From the NCBI RefSeq assembly GCF_001908205.1, contig NZ_LGHL01000234.1, forward strand, positions 1 to 52,400: a DNA stretch of 52,400 bases. The letters are read 5' to 3'. Positions 28,807 to 36,694 of this stretch are shown here, piece by piece. The translations under genes and the position numbers were made by a program. Below the pieces are notes generated by a model. The model was not told the origin of the DNA and made no database searches. It worked only from the letters and a program-made list of their open reading frames with translations. Source of the stretch: Bradyrhizobium sp. NAS80.1 (GTDB taxonomy: Bacteria; Pseudomonadota; Alphaproteobacteria; Rhizobiales; Xanthobacteraceae). How positions within the stretch are numbered: position 1 is the stretch's first letter; every line of letters begins with the position of its first letter.

Positions 28807-29430
28807 ATGAGCGAACGTCTTCTCGTGCTCGTGCGTCACGGCCAGAGCGAATGGAATCTGAAGAACCTGTTCACGGGCTGGAAGGATCCCGATCTCACCG
28901 AGCTCGGCGTGACCGAGGCGAAGCAAGCCGGCCGCAAGCTGAAGGCGCAGGGCCTCGTGTTCGACGTCGCCTACACCTCGGTGCTGACGCGCGCGCAGCA
29001 CACGCTCGATCTCATCCTCGGCGAACTCGGCCAGGAGGGCCTGCCGACATCGAAGAACCTCGCGCTGAACGAGCGCGACTATGGCGATCTGTCCGGCCTC
29101 AACAAGGACGACGCTCGCAAGAAATGGGGCGAGGACCAGGTCCTGATCTGGCGCCGCTCCTACGACGTGCCGCCGCCCGGCGGCGAAAGCCTGAAGGACA
29201 CGCTGGCGCGCGCACTGCCCTATTACGTGCAGGAGATTTTGCCCGGCGTGCTCAACGGCAAGCGCACGCTCGTTGCTGCCCACGGCAATTCACTGCGCGC
29301 GCTGATCATGGTGCTGGAAAAGCTCTCGCCCGAAGGTATCTTGAAGCGCGAGCTCGCCACCGGCGTGCCGATCATCTACCGGCTCAATGCGGATTCGACC
29401 GTGGCGTCGAAGCTGGATCTGGCGGGCTAG
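28807..29430 (+). CDS. gpmA: 2,3-bisphosphoglycerate-dependent phosphoglycerate mutase
   Basis: 207 aa from the ATG at 28807 (MSERLLVLVRHGQSEWN). Glycolytic interconversion of 3- and 2-phosphoglycerate through a phosphohistidine. The catalytic His is in LVRHGQSEWNLKNLFTGW. TSVLTRAQHTLDLIL, ALNERDYGDLSGLNKDDARK, PPGGESLKDTLAR and VAAHGNSLRALIMVLEKLS are all present. It is of the short (about 207-residue) form common in Rhizobiales, shorter than the enterobacterial one. Confidence 0.95.
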   Translation: MSERLLVLVRHGQSEWNLKNLFTGWKDPDLTELGVTEAKQAGRKLKAQGLVFDVAYTSVLTRAQHTLDLILGELGQEGLPTSKNLALNERDYGDLSGLNKDDARKKWGEDQVLIWRRSYDVPPPGGESLKDTLARALPYYVQEILPGVLNGKRTLVAAHGNSLRALIMVLEKLSPEGILKRELATGVPIIYRLNADSTVASKLDLAG

Positions 29431-29454
29431 GCTTCGCCACAAACGGCATAGCCG

Positions 29455-29544
29455 TGGGGTGGGCAAAGGCGCATAGCGCCGTGCCCACCATTCTCCCGCG
29501 ATCGCTGATGCATGGTGGGCACGCTTCGCTTTGCCCACCCTACG
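29455..29544. repeat. Dispersed palindromic repeat, family E, copy 2
   Basis: GGGGTGGGCAAAGGCGCATA at the left pairs with GCTTTGCCCACCC at the right; CCGTGCCCACCA and TGGTGGGCACG pair inside. It lies between the convergent gpmA and AraC-Ogt genes and may terminate both. Confidence 0.78.
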
Positions 29545-29553
29545 GCAGCAGAC

Positions 29554-30450
29554 CTACTGCATCCCCAGCTGCCCGGCCTCCCAGCCCAGCATCGCCTGCT
29601 TGCGGGTGACGCCCCAGTGGTAACCGGTGAGCGCGCCGCTCTTGCCGAGCGCGCGGTGGCAGGGGACGACGAACGAGACTGGGTTCCTGCCGACGGCGGC
29701 GCCGACGGCGCGCGAGGCCTTCGGGTTGTTGATGTTGCAGGCGATGTCAGAATAGGACACCGCGCGGCCCATCGGGATCTTCAGCAGCGTCTCCCAGACC
29801 CGCACCTCGAAATCGGTGCCGATCATCACCACGCGCAGCGGCTGATCCGGCCGCCACAGTTTGGTGTCGAAGATGCGCTGCGCCAGTGGCGCTGTGCCCT
29901 CGTGATCTTCGACGTAAGTGGCCTTCGGCCAACGCCGCGTCATGTCGGCGAGCGCTGCCTTCTCCTCACCGTGATCGGCAAAGGCAAGACCCGACAGGCC
30001 GCGATCGGTCGCGATCACGATCGCCGTGCCGAAGGGCGAGGGATGGAAGCCGTAGCGCAAGGTGAGGCCCGCGCCGCCGTTCTTCCATTCGCCCGGCGAC
30101 ATCGCTTCGTGCGTGACGAAGAGATCGTGCAGCCGGCCGGGGCCCGAGAGGCCCGAGTCGAGCGCGGCATCGAGGACGCTGGCGGAGTCCCGCAGGAGTC
30201 CCTTGGCATGATCGAGCGTCAGCGCCTGCATGAAGGCCTTCGGTGTGATCGAGGCCCAGCGGCGGAACAGATGGTGCAGCTCATCCGGCGTGACGCCGGC
30301 AGCATCTGCCATCGCCTCGATGGTCGGCTGCGCGCGCCAGTTCTCCGAGATGAACGCGATCGCTCGGCGCACGGAGTCATAATCGCGCAGCGCGGCGTTC
30401 TGGTGGCCCGGCCTGGCCAGGCGCTGGTCATGTATGGCGAGTGTCATCAT
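29554..30450 (-). CDS. AraC-type regulator fused to methylated-DNA-cysteine S-methyltransferase
   Basis: 298 aa from the ATG at 30450 (MMTLAIHDQRLARPG). The N-terminal half is an AraC-type DNA-binding domain (AIAFISENWRAQPTIEAMAD, LHHLFRRWASITPKAFMQ). The C-terminal half is an O6-alkylguanine-DNA alkyltransferase with the active site FVVPCHRALG and the DNA-binding helix KIPMGRAVSYSDIA. This is the Ada layout without its first domain, the zinc-binding phosphotriester sensor. It therefore cannot sense methyl-phosphotriesters as Ada does. It is 55 bases behind the DUF2244 gene, and divergent nth, another repair gene, lies just beyond that. Confidence 0.9.
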   Translation of the reverse strand: MMTLAIHDQRLARPGHQNAALRDYDSVRRAIAFISENWRAQPTIEAMADAAGVTPDELHHLFRRWASITPKAFMQALTLDHAKGLLRDSASVLDAALDSGLSGPGRLHDLFVTHEAMSPGEWKNGGAGLTLRYGFHPSPFGTAIVIATDRGLSGLAFADHGEEKAALADMTRRWPKATYVEDHEGTAPLAQRIFDTKLWRPDQPLRVVMIGTDFEVRVWETLLKIPMGRAVSYSDIACNINNPKASRAVGAAVGRNPVSFVVPCHRALGKSGALTGYHWGVTRKQAMLGWEAGQLGMQ

Positions 30451-30505
30451 GACCGGAAATGTAGGAGAGGGGCGGGCGCGAAACCACCCGATTTCTGATA
30501 CGAAA

Positions 30506-31024
30506 TCAGGAGATTGGGTTGTAGGTCGGGCCACGCCTCGCGGCGTTCAATGCCTCGACCAAGCCTTTGTAAAAGCTCGTCTTTTCTTCGGGTCCCAAAA
30601 AGCCGGCGATCTGCAGCCGGTGCCCGCGCGAGATCAGGTAGAGATGTTCGAGGCCAAAATCCTCGTCGACCTCCTGGTCGAGCCGGACCCAGAGCGGGTT
30701 GAACGTCCATTCGGCGACATGGCCACGATGGCTGACCCGGCGCACGCGCAATTCCGACGGCGTCACCACGATCTGCTCGCTCGCCCGCGCGGCGCGGAAA
30801 TTGACCTTGAAGGCCCACCAGATCACCAGCACGTCGAGGCCGAAGAAGCCGAACACAGGCCAGGCTCCCATCATCAGGAAAGCGAGGCCGGTGACGAAAC
30901 TGACGACGCTCAGGAACAGCATCACGGCGAGGAAGCCGGTGCGGTTCAGCGAGCGGTGCGGCGTCAGCATCGCCGAGAAGATCTGCACCTCGCGCTCGCG
31001 CTCAATTTCGTTGCCTGTGCTCAT
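30506..31024 (-). CDS. DUF2244-family membrane protein
   Basis: 172 aa. Two hydrophobic segments (about 31-47, SLNRTGFLAVMLFLSVVSFV region, and 48-68, LMMGAWPVFGFFGLDVLVI) place it in the inner membrane. A cytoplasmic beta-rich region follows (EQIVVTPSELRVRRVSHRGH, AEWTFNPLWVRLDQEVDED), then LISRGHRLQIAGFLGPEEK. This is the DUF2244 fold. Its function is unknown. It is divergent from nth with only 22 bases between the two starts. Confidence 0.85.
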   Translation of the reverse strand: MSTGNEIEREREVQIFSAMLTPHRSLNRTGFLAVMLFLSVVSFVTGLAFLMMGAWPVFGFFGLDVLVIWWAFKVNFRAARASEQIVVTPSELRVRRVSHRGHVAEWTFNPLWVRLDQEVDEDFGLEHLYLISRGHRLQIAGFLGPEEKTSFYKGLVEALNAARRGPTYNPIS

Positions 31025-31046
31025 CGTCCCTCAGTATATCCCGATC

Positions 31047-31799
31047 ATGGCGAAAATCACCCGCAAGCCGGCCCCGCGCAAAGCGCCCGTTCCGAAGAAA
31101 AAGGCAAAGGCGACTGTTGCCAGGCCAAGGGCTCCCGCGAAGAAATCGCTCAAGGCTATAAAACCCTGGACGCCGGCCGAGATCCACGAAGTCTTCAGCC
31201 GTTTCCGCAAGGCCAATCCCGAGCCGAAAGGCGAGCTCGAGCACGTCAATCCGTTCACGCTACTGGTCGCCGTGGTGCTGTCGGCGCAGGCGACCGACGC
31301 CGGGGTCAACAAGGCGACGCGCGAATTGTTCAAAGTTGCCGATACCCCGCAGAAGATGCTCGACCTCGGCGAAGAGTCCTTGCGCGAATACATCAAGACC
31401 ATCGGTCTCTACCGTACCAAGGCAAAGAACGTCATTGCCCTGTCGGCAAAGGTGCTCAGCGAGTTCGGCGGAAAAGTGCCGCGCACGCGGGCCGAGATCG
31501 AGTCGCTGCCCGGCGCCGGGCGCAAGACCGCCAACGTGGTGCTCAACATGGCCTTTGGCGAGCACACCATGGCGGTCGACACGCATGTCTTCCGCGTCGG
31601 CAATCGCACGGGGCTCGCGCCCGGCAAGACGCCGCTCGAAGTCGAGCTTGGTCTCGAAAAGGTGATCCCGGCCGAGTTCATGCTGCATGCCCATCATTGG
31701 CTGATCCTGCACGGCCGCTATACCTGCCTCGCGCGCAAGCCGCGCTGCGAGGTCTGCCTGATCAACGATCTCTGCCGATGGCCGGAGAAGACGGTCTGA
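31047..31799 (+). CDS. nth: Endonuclease III
   Basis: 250 aa from the ATG at 31047, which leaves a Lys/Ala/Pro-rich N-terminal tail (MAKITRKPAPRKAPVPKKKA). It is a DNA glycosylase/AP lyase for oxidised pyrimidines. The helix-hairpin-helix LPGAGRKTANVVLNMAF carries the catalytic Lys, and AVDTHVFRVGNR the Asp. The four-cysteine [4Fe-4S] motif C-x6-C-x2-C-x5-C is complete in CLARKPRCEVCLINDLC. The basic tail is longer than in E. coli Nth and may add DNA affinity. Confidence 0.96.
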   Translation: MAKITRKPAPRKAPVPKKKAKATVARPRAPAKKSLKAIKPWTPAEIHEVFSRFRKANPEPKGELEHVNPFTLLVAVVLSAQATDAGVNKATRELFKVADTPQKMLDLGEESLREYIKTIGLYRTKAKNVIALSAKVLSEFGGKVPRTRAEIESLPGAGRKTANVVLNMAFGEHTMAVDTHVFRVGNRTGLAPGKTPLEVELGLEKVIPAEFMLHAHHWLILHGRYTCLARKPRCEVCLINDLCRWPEKTV

Positions 31800-31811
31800 G
31801 GGAGTCTTCCG

Positions 31812-32552
31812 TCACCGCATCTGCCGCGCCGGCTCGATCAGCTCGGGGCGCGGTCCGGACAGGCGCTTGTGCATGTGGACCATGAACGCCATGCCGAAGA
31901 TCGGCGTCGCCAGGTTGACGATCGGGATCGAGACGAAGGCCGCGATGAACAGGCCGGCAGTGAAGATGGTGGCGGCATTGTCGCGCCGCATGGCCTTGGC
32001 GTCCTCCGGTGAGCGGAAGCGCATCGCCGCAAGCTCGAAATATTCGCGCCCGAGCAGCCATGCGGCGGCGAGGAAGAAGATCAGGAAGCCGGCGCCGGCG
32101 AAAAACACCAGCGGCAGCGCGGCGAGATAAACCAAAATCGTCAGCAGCGCGGTCTTGACGCCCTCGAGGATAGCCTGGTTGAAGGGCAGCGCGACGCCCG
32201 GCCGCTCAGCCGAATAGTGCTCACGCTCGACGATGTCGGCGACGTCGTCGACGAACAGGCTCGCCACCAGCGAGGTGATCGCGGGCATCAGGAACACGCC
32301 GCCGAGCACAACGCCGAGGCCGGCTGCGATTGAGACGATCCAGGCCAGGACCTCGAGGGATGAGTGCCAGCTCGGCCCGAGCAGACCTTCCAGCCAGACC
32401 TCGCCATAGGTTGCAAACCAGCTCAGGAGCCGCTGCAAGCCGATCGCCAGCACGGTGATCAGCACCAGTGCGACACCGATCGATCGCCACAGGATCGAGC
32501 GCATCCACGGCGACAGCATTTGCGACAGCGCCTTCACGGCGGCATCCAGCAT
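31812..32552 (-). CDS. EI24/CysZ-like membrane protein
   Basis: 246 aa from the ATG at 32552 (MLDAAVKALSQMLSPWMRSI). Four or more hydrophobic segments: SIGVALVLITVLAIGL, VLAWIVSIAAGLGVVLGGVF, TILVYLAALPLVFFAGAGFL and TAGLFIAAFVSIPIVNLATP. The arrangement and the FVDDVADIVEREHY segment match the EI24 domain family, which includes the sulfate permease CysZ. Sulfate transport is not supported by any neighbour. It is convergent with nth with 12 bases between stops. Confidence 0.82.
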   Translation of the reverse strand: MLDAAVKALSQMLSPWMRSILWRSIGVALVLITVLAIGLQRLLSWFATYGEVWLEGLLGPSWHSSLEVLAWIVSIAAGLGVVLGGVFLMPAITSLVASLFVDDVADIVEREHYSAERPGVALPFNQAILEGVKTALLTILVYLAALPLVFFAGAGFLIFFLAAAWLLGREYFELAAMRFRSPEDAKAMRRDNAATIFTAGLFIAAFVSIPIVNLATPIFGMAFMVHMHKRLSGPRPELIEPARQMR

Positions 32553-32650
32553 GGAAGTTCCTCTCACGAAAACCACCCGCGAGAGGTAGACACCCCAGGT
32601 CGCTTCGGCAAGGGAGGCTGACCCGTCAGTTCCTGCGGCTTTATTGCTTG

Positions 32651-32745
32651 GGCATGATCGCCGCGCCAACGCGTTCCGCGTTTGTCGCGGGGAAGAACCG
32701 CGTCACACTTTGCGCTAACGCGGCCCTTCGGGTCCGGTTCATGCC
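32651..32745. repeat. Dispersed repeat, family F, copy 3 (reversed)
   Basis: GGCATGATCGCCGCGCCAAC at one end and CGGGTCCGGTTCATGCCC at the other. The core CACTTTGCGCTAACGCGG is the reverse complement of the core in the copies at 27298 and 28711. It ends one base before the ancestral stop codon of the phosphorylase-like gene. Confidence 0.7.
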
Positions 32746-32815
32746 CTAACGCTCAGCGGCGATGGTCGCCCAGCAGGTGATGGCACTGCACACCGTGCTC
32801 CAGCGGCCGAAGCCC

Positions 32816-33946
32816 TTATAAATCTGGGCGGCGACCTGCTCCTGTTGTCAGCGTGCCCTCGGCCTTGATCTGCGGGTCGGAGACATTGCGGATCGCGAGC
32901 CAACGCGGCGCCTTGTCGCCCATCTCCTGGGCGACAAGACCGAGGATCGCGTCGCCCATCTCGGAGACGTCGCCGAGCCCCTGAAGATGGAAATGATTGT
33001 CGGAGGTGTCGAAGCCGAAGAAGTCGGTGGTCACCACGGAGGATGGCAGGCCGCTCGGCTTCACGACGAAGATCTTCGGCGCCCTCGTATTGTCCTTGGG
33101 CAATTGCCCTGCATTGGCCTTGAACAGCGTCTTGGCCTGCGCGAACTTCTTTGTTATCGCGGGCCTGCTGGCGAAGTGCTCCTGCGCGAAAGGCTGCTTC
33201 TTGAATTTCGACAGGCAGTCGAAGCACACGATCGGGCTGACGACGACGTCGCCGACCTCGAACTCCTTGCCGATGCCGCCGGCTGTGCCCGTCGTAATGA
33301 CGAGCGTCGGCTGCACCTCGGTGATGATCTGGCGCCAGACGTCGATATTCGGCAGCTGCGGGCCGTCCTGCGACATGTGCGAATCGGACTTGAAGACGAC
33401 GACCTTCTTCCTGCCGATCGTCGTGGTCCAGTAGGTGCCGAGCCGCTTCAACTCCTTGGCCGGACAGCCGTTGCGCATCTTCCTGGAGATGGCAGCGTAA
33501 TTATGCGTGTAGGCGATGTAGTCGTTGCGCGAATCCTTGCCCGGCGTCAGCACGCGGCTGAGCGCGTGGCCTTCGTCGACGGTCCAGGTCACGACCAGCA
33601 CGTCGGCGCGGGGCAGCGGGCCCTTGCCATTGCCCTTCGGCTTCGGCCCGGTCTGCGGCGCGAGCCCCTTCGGCCAGGGAATGTCGGTGAAGCGCGACAG
33701 CCCGCTCGCGGTCGAGAAGGCCATGAATTCGCGACCCTCGGCCGATTCGGAATCGAAATCGATGATCTCGCGCTGAAAATCTTCCGCCGAGACCTTTACG
33801 GTCTTCTTTGCTGCAGCATCCGCCATGCGCTTCACCGCAAAGGTTTCGCGCGGCGGCGGTGTCGTGATCGGATCGAAACCAAGATTTCTCTGAACCCATT
33901 TGCGGTCGGCAAGCATTGCGTGATCTCCGCCAAATGATTTTGACAA
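32816..33946 (-). CDS. Nucleoside-phosphorylase-like protein with frameshifted C-terminus
   Basis: 376 aa as read. The central part has the phosphorylase superfamily motifs: LVITTGTAGGIGKEFEVGDV, and near the end ISD-like WLAIRNVSDPQIKAEG preceded by EMGDAILGLVAQEM. The first 120 residues are a family-specific extension. A full set of nucleoside-binding residues cannot be confirmed, so the substrate is unknown. After KAEGTL the frame ends TTGAGRRPDL. Another frame continues from the same point as QQEQVAAQIYKGFGRWSTVC to a TAG at 32746, a natural tail with good coding character. One base gained or two lost near 32847-32850 explains this. The ATG at 33946 is one choice; an in-frame ATG ten codons later, MLADRKWVQRN, is also good. 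It is divergent from the S53 peptidase gene. Confidence 0.75.
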   Translation of the reverse strand: MSKSFGGDHAMLADRKWVQRNLGFDPITTPPPRETFAVKRMADAAAKKTVKVSAEDFQREIIDFDSESAEGREFMAFSTASGLSRFTDIPWPKGLAPQTGPKPKGNGKGPLPRADVLVVTWTVDEGHALSRVLTPGKDSRNDYIAYTHNYAAISRKMRNGCPAKELKRLGTYWTTTIGRKKVVVFKSDSHMSQDGPQLPNIDVWRQIITEVQPTLVITTGTAGGIGKEFEVGDVVVSPIVCFDCLSKFKKQPFAQEHFASRPAITKKFAQAKTLFKANAGQLPKDNTRAPKIFVVKPSGLPSSVVTTDFFGFDTSDNHFHLQGLGDVSEMGDAILGLVAQEMGDKAPRWLAIRNVSDPQIKAEGTLTTGAGRRPDL

Positions 33947-34187
33947 ACGTCATATGTTGGTCGGCCAAGTGAGCCGATGGTTGCAATCTTAGATCGAATT
34001 CGTAGAGGTCGAATGGTCGGCGATGCTGACCAATTCCGTGCCGATTTGGACCTGCCGAGGATTTCCTCTGCTGAACTAGGATCGTGCTGAAAAAAACTTC
34101 GCTCAGTATCTGAACCAATTCGCGGCTGGGATTACACCTATAGTTGAGGTGCGGCAATCTGTCTTCCAGTCACAAACGGAGGAAGTC

Positions 34188-35825
34188 ATGGCAAGCTCGA
34201 CCAAGCGCGTCGCGTTGACGAACAGCGCGCGGAAACTGCCGAAGGGGGCCAAGCTCGTCGGTGCGGCAGATCCCAAGCAGGAAATCGAAATCAGCGTTCG
34301 CGTGCGCGGCAGGCGCGCGCAGTCCGCCGACGACGAACAGGTCATGGCGCTCGGTGCGCAACCGCCGCGTGAGCGGCAATATCTCTCGCGCGCAGAGTTC
34401 GCCGAGCAGATGGGCGCCGACCCCGGCGACGTCGCCAGGATCGACGACTTCGCGCATCATCACGATCTCAACGTCAAGAGCGTGCATCTGGCATCCCGCA
34501 CGGTGAAGCTGACCGGCACGGTGAAGGCGATGAGCGCGGCTTTCGGCGTCAAGCTCAACAAGGTCAGGCATGAAGGCGCGACCTATCGCATGCGCAAGGG
34601 CAGCGTGCAGATCCCGGCTGATCTGGCGGACATCGTTGTCGGCGTGCACGGCCTGGACAACCGGCCGGTGGCGCAGCCCCACTTCCGGCGTCAGTCAGTC
34701 AAGAAGGGCGCAACCGCGCGCGCCGGGCAGGGCGGCAGCTTCTCGGTCGAGCAGATCGCCCAGCTCTACAATTTCCCCGGCGGCGAGACCGGAGCCGGCC
34801 AGTGCATCGCCATCATCGAGCTCAACGACATCGACCAGAAGGGCCATCCCACGGGCGCCGGCTACAAGACGTCCGATCTGCGCACCTTCTTCAAGAGGGC
34901 GGGTATCCCAATGCCGCAGATTGCGCCGGCGAGCGTCGATGGCGGCGCCAACAAGCCCGGCCATTCCGACGCCGATGGCGAGGTCGTGCTCGATATCGAG
35001 GTGGCCGGCGCGATCGCGCCCGGCGCCAGGATCGTGGTCTATTTCGCGCCCAACACCACCAACGGCTTCATCGACGCGGTGAAAGCCGCCGTCCACGACA
35101 CCGCGCGAAAGCCGTCGGTGATCTCGATCAGCTGGGGCGGGCCGGAGGATCCGGAGAGCTCGCAGCAATTCGTCGATGGCCTGAACGAGGCGATCCGCGC
35201 CGCCGCCGCAATGGGCGTCACCGTCTGCGTCGCCTCCGGCGACAATGGCTCGGCCGACATGAGCCAGGGTTGGGACGGCAAGCCGCACGCCGACTTCCCG
35301 GCGTCGAGCCCGTTTGCGCTCGGCTGCGGCGGGACCAATCTGAAGGCGTCGAACGGCCACATCAACGAAGTGGTCTGGAACGGCGGGCCACAGGACGGCG
35401 CCGGCGGTGGCGGCGTCAGCGTCATGTTCGCGCAGCCGAAATATCAGGCCAACGCCCACGTGCCGAAGAACGGCCGCGGCGTGCCTGACGTGGCCGGCGA
35501 CGCCGATCCCGCGACCGGCTACCAGATCTTCCTCAACGGCGTTGCGACCACGATCGGGGGCACCAGCGCGGTGGCGCCCTTGATGGCCGGATTGATCGCC
35601 CGCATCAACGAGGCCACGACCAAGAAATTCGGCAAGACCGTCGGCTTCATCAACCCGCTGATCTACGCCTCGCACGCGCAAGGCGTGTTCCGCGACATCA
35701 CGGTCGGCAACAACGACATCACCGGCGACCTGCGCGGCATGTACAAGGCCGGCCCCGGCTGGGACGCCTGCTCCGGCCTCGGCGTTCCCGACGGCGCAGC
35801 GTTGCAGAATCTGCTGGCGACGTGA
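34188..35825 (+). CDS. S53-family (sedolisin/kumamolisin-like) serine-carboxyl peptidase
   Basis: 545 aa from the ATG at 34188, eight bases after a GGAGGAAG site. It has a propeptide (about residues 50-165; YLSRAEFAEQMGADPGDVAR, VKLTGTVKAMSAAFGV) and a catalytic domain. The residues are Glu265 and Asp269 in DGEVVLDIEV, Asp352 in VASGDNGSAD and Ser460 in GGTSAVAPLMAG, all at the spacing of kumamolisin. The C-terminal calcium site (RDITVGNN, AGPGWDACSGLGVPDG) is intact. Such enzymes work at acid pH. No signal peptide or lipobox is visible: the N-terminus is basic and Ala/Lys-rich, so export would need another route. It is divergent from the phosphorylase-like gene with 241 bases between. Confidence 0.92.
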   Translation: MASSTKRVALTNSARKLPKGAKLVGAADPKQEIEISVRVRGRRAQSADDEQVMALGAQPPRERQYLSRAEFAEQMGADPGDVARIDDFAHHHDLNVKSVHLASRTVKLTGTVKAMSAAFGVKLNKVRHEGATYRMRKGSVQIPADLADIVVGVHGLDNRPVAQPHFRRQSVKKGATARAGQGGSFSVEQIAQLYNFPGGETGAGQCIAIIELNDIDQKGHPTGAGYKTSDLRTFFKRAGIPMPQIAPASVDGGANKPGHSDADGEVVLDIEVAGAIAPGARIVVYFAPNTTNGFIDAVKAAVHDTARKPSVISISWGGPEDPESSQQFVDGLNEAIRAAAAMGVTVCVASGDNGSADMSQGWDGKPHADFPASSPFALGCGGTNLKASNGHINEVVWNGGPQDGAGGGGVSVMFAQPKYQANAHVPKNGRGVPDVAGDADPATGYQIFLNGVATTIGGTSAVAPLMAGLIARINEATTKKFGKTVGFINPLIYASHAQGVFRDITVGNNDITGDLRGMYKAGPGWDACSGLGVPDGAALQNLLAT

Positions 35826-36034
35826 GACGCTCTTGGTCTCTCCCCGTGTGCGGGAGGCTCAGTTCTCGTGTCCCGGACGCGGCGCGGCATGTCCCGGCGA
35901 TGCGAAGCATCGTCCGGTCCGACGCGCCGCCGAGCCGGAACCTAGTAGCTTGCGCTCGCGGTGAGATGGGCCCCGGCTCTGCAGCGCATCGCTGAAGAAG
36001 CGCTGCGCTGCGTCCGGGGCACGCAAGCTCATTG

Positions 36035-36481
36035 CTACTCGTGCCGGTGCCCGTGCTTCCGCGCCTTCGCCGTCTTTCCCTCGCCCGTCGGGATCATCAC
36101 CACGCGGCCGTAGCGTACGCCGCGTTCGGCGATGATGTGGTCGGCGAAATGCCTGACTTCGGCGGCGTCGCCGCGCAGCGCCGTCATCTCCATGCAATTG
36201 TTATCGTCGAGATGCACATGCAGGGTCGCCAGCGCGAGGTCGTGATGGCCGTGGAATTCCTGCACCAGGCGCTTGGAGAGATCGCGCGCGGCGTGGTCGT
36301 AGACATAGACAAGGCCGGCGACGCAGGAGCCGGTCTGTGCGGTGTCTTCCGTACTCTGTTGCAGGCCGGCGCGAGCGAGGTCGCGGATGATCTCGGAGCG
36401 GTTCTGGTAGCCGCGCGCTTCCGCCGCAGCATCAATCTCCGCCAGCAGATCGTCCTCGATCGTGATCGTAATTCGCTGCAT
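36035..36481 (-). CDS. nikR: Nickel-responsive repressor NikR
   Basis: 148 aa. The ribbon-helix-helix N-terminus is MQRITITIEDDLLAEIDA and NRSEIIRDLARAGL. The ACT-like metal domain has the square-planar nickel ligands His88, His90 and Cys96 in LHVHLDDNNC and the cross-subunit His77 in FHGHHDLALA, at the spacing of E. coli NikR. The His-rich tail (KARKHGHRHE) may bind extra metal. It represses nickel uptake genes. No nikABCDE or hydrogenase gene is in the window, so its target lies elsewhere. It is 213 bases from copA on the same strand, with a repeat element between. Confidence 0.93.
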   Translation of the reverse strand: MQRITITIEDDLLAEIDAAAEARGYQNRSEIIRDLARAGLQQSTEDTAQTGSCVAGLVYVYDHAARDLSKRLVQEFHGHHDLALATLHVHLDDNNCMEMTALRGDAAEVRHFADHIIAERGVRYGRVVMIPTGEGKTAKARKHGHRHE

Positions 36482-36512
36482 CTGGTCCTCTCCGCGGGCG
36501 CCGCTCTCTCTT

Positions 36513-36683
36513 ACCTCGCCCCGCGTGCGGGGAGAGGTCGGAATTCAAGCGTAGCTTGAATTCCGGGTGAGGGGGACTCTCCGCGAGTCCAGCTCTTACC
36601 GTCCTTGTGGAGACTCCCCCTCACCCCAACCCTCCCAGCGCGAGCCAAGCTCGTCGCGTCCCCGCAAGCGGGGCGAGGGAGGG
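36513..36683. repeat. Long palindromic intergenic element, family A, copy 2 (reversed)
   Basis: ACCTCGCCCCGCGTGCGGGG at one end and CCCCGCAAGCGGGGCGAGG at the other pair, as do GGGTGAGGGGGACTCTCCG and GGAGACTCCCCCTCACCCC. It is the reverse orientation of the element at 14850-14993 with extra bases near its right end. It lies between copA and nikR. Confidence 0.82.
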
Positions 36684-36694
36684 CACTTTCATGC

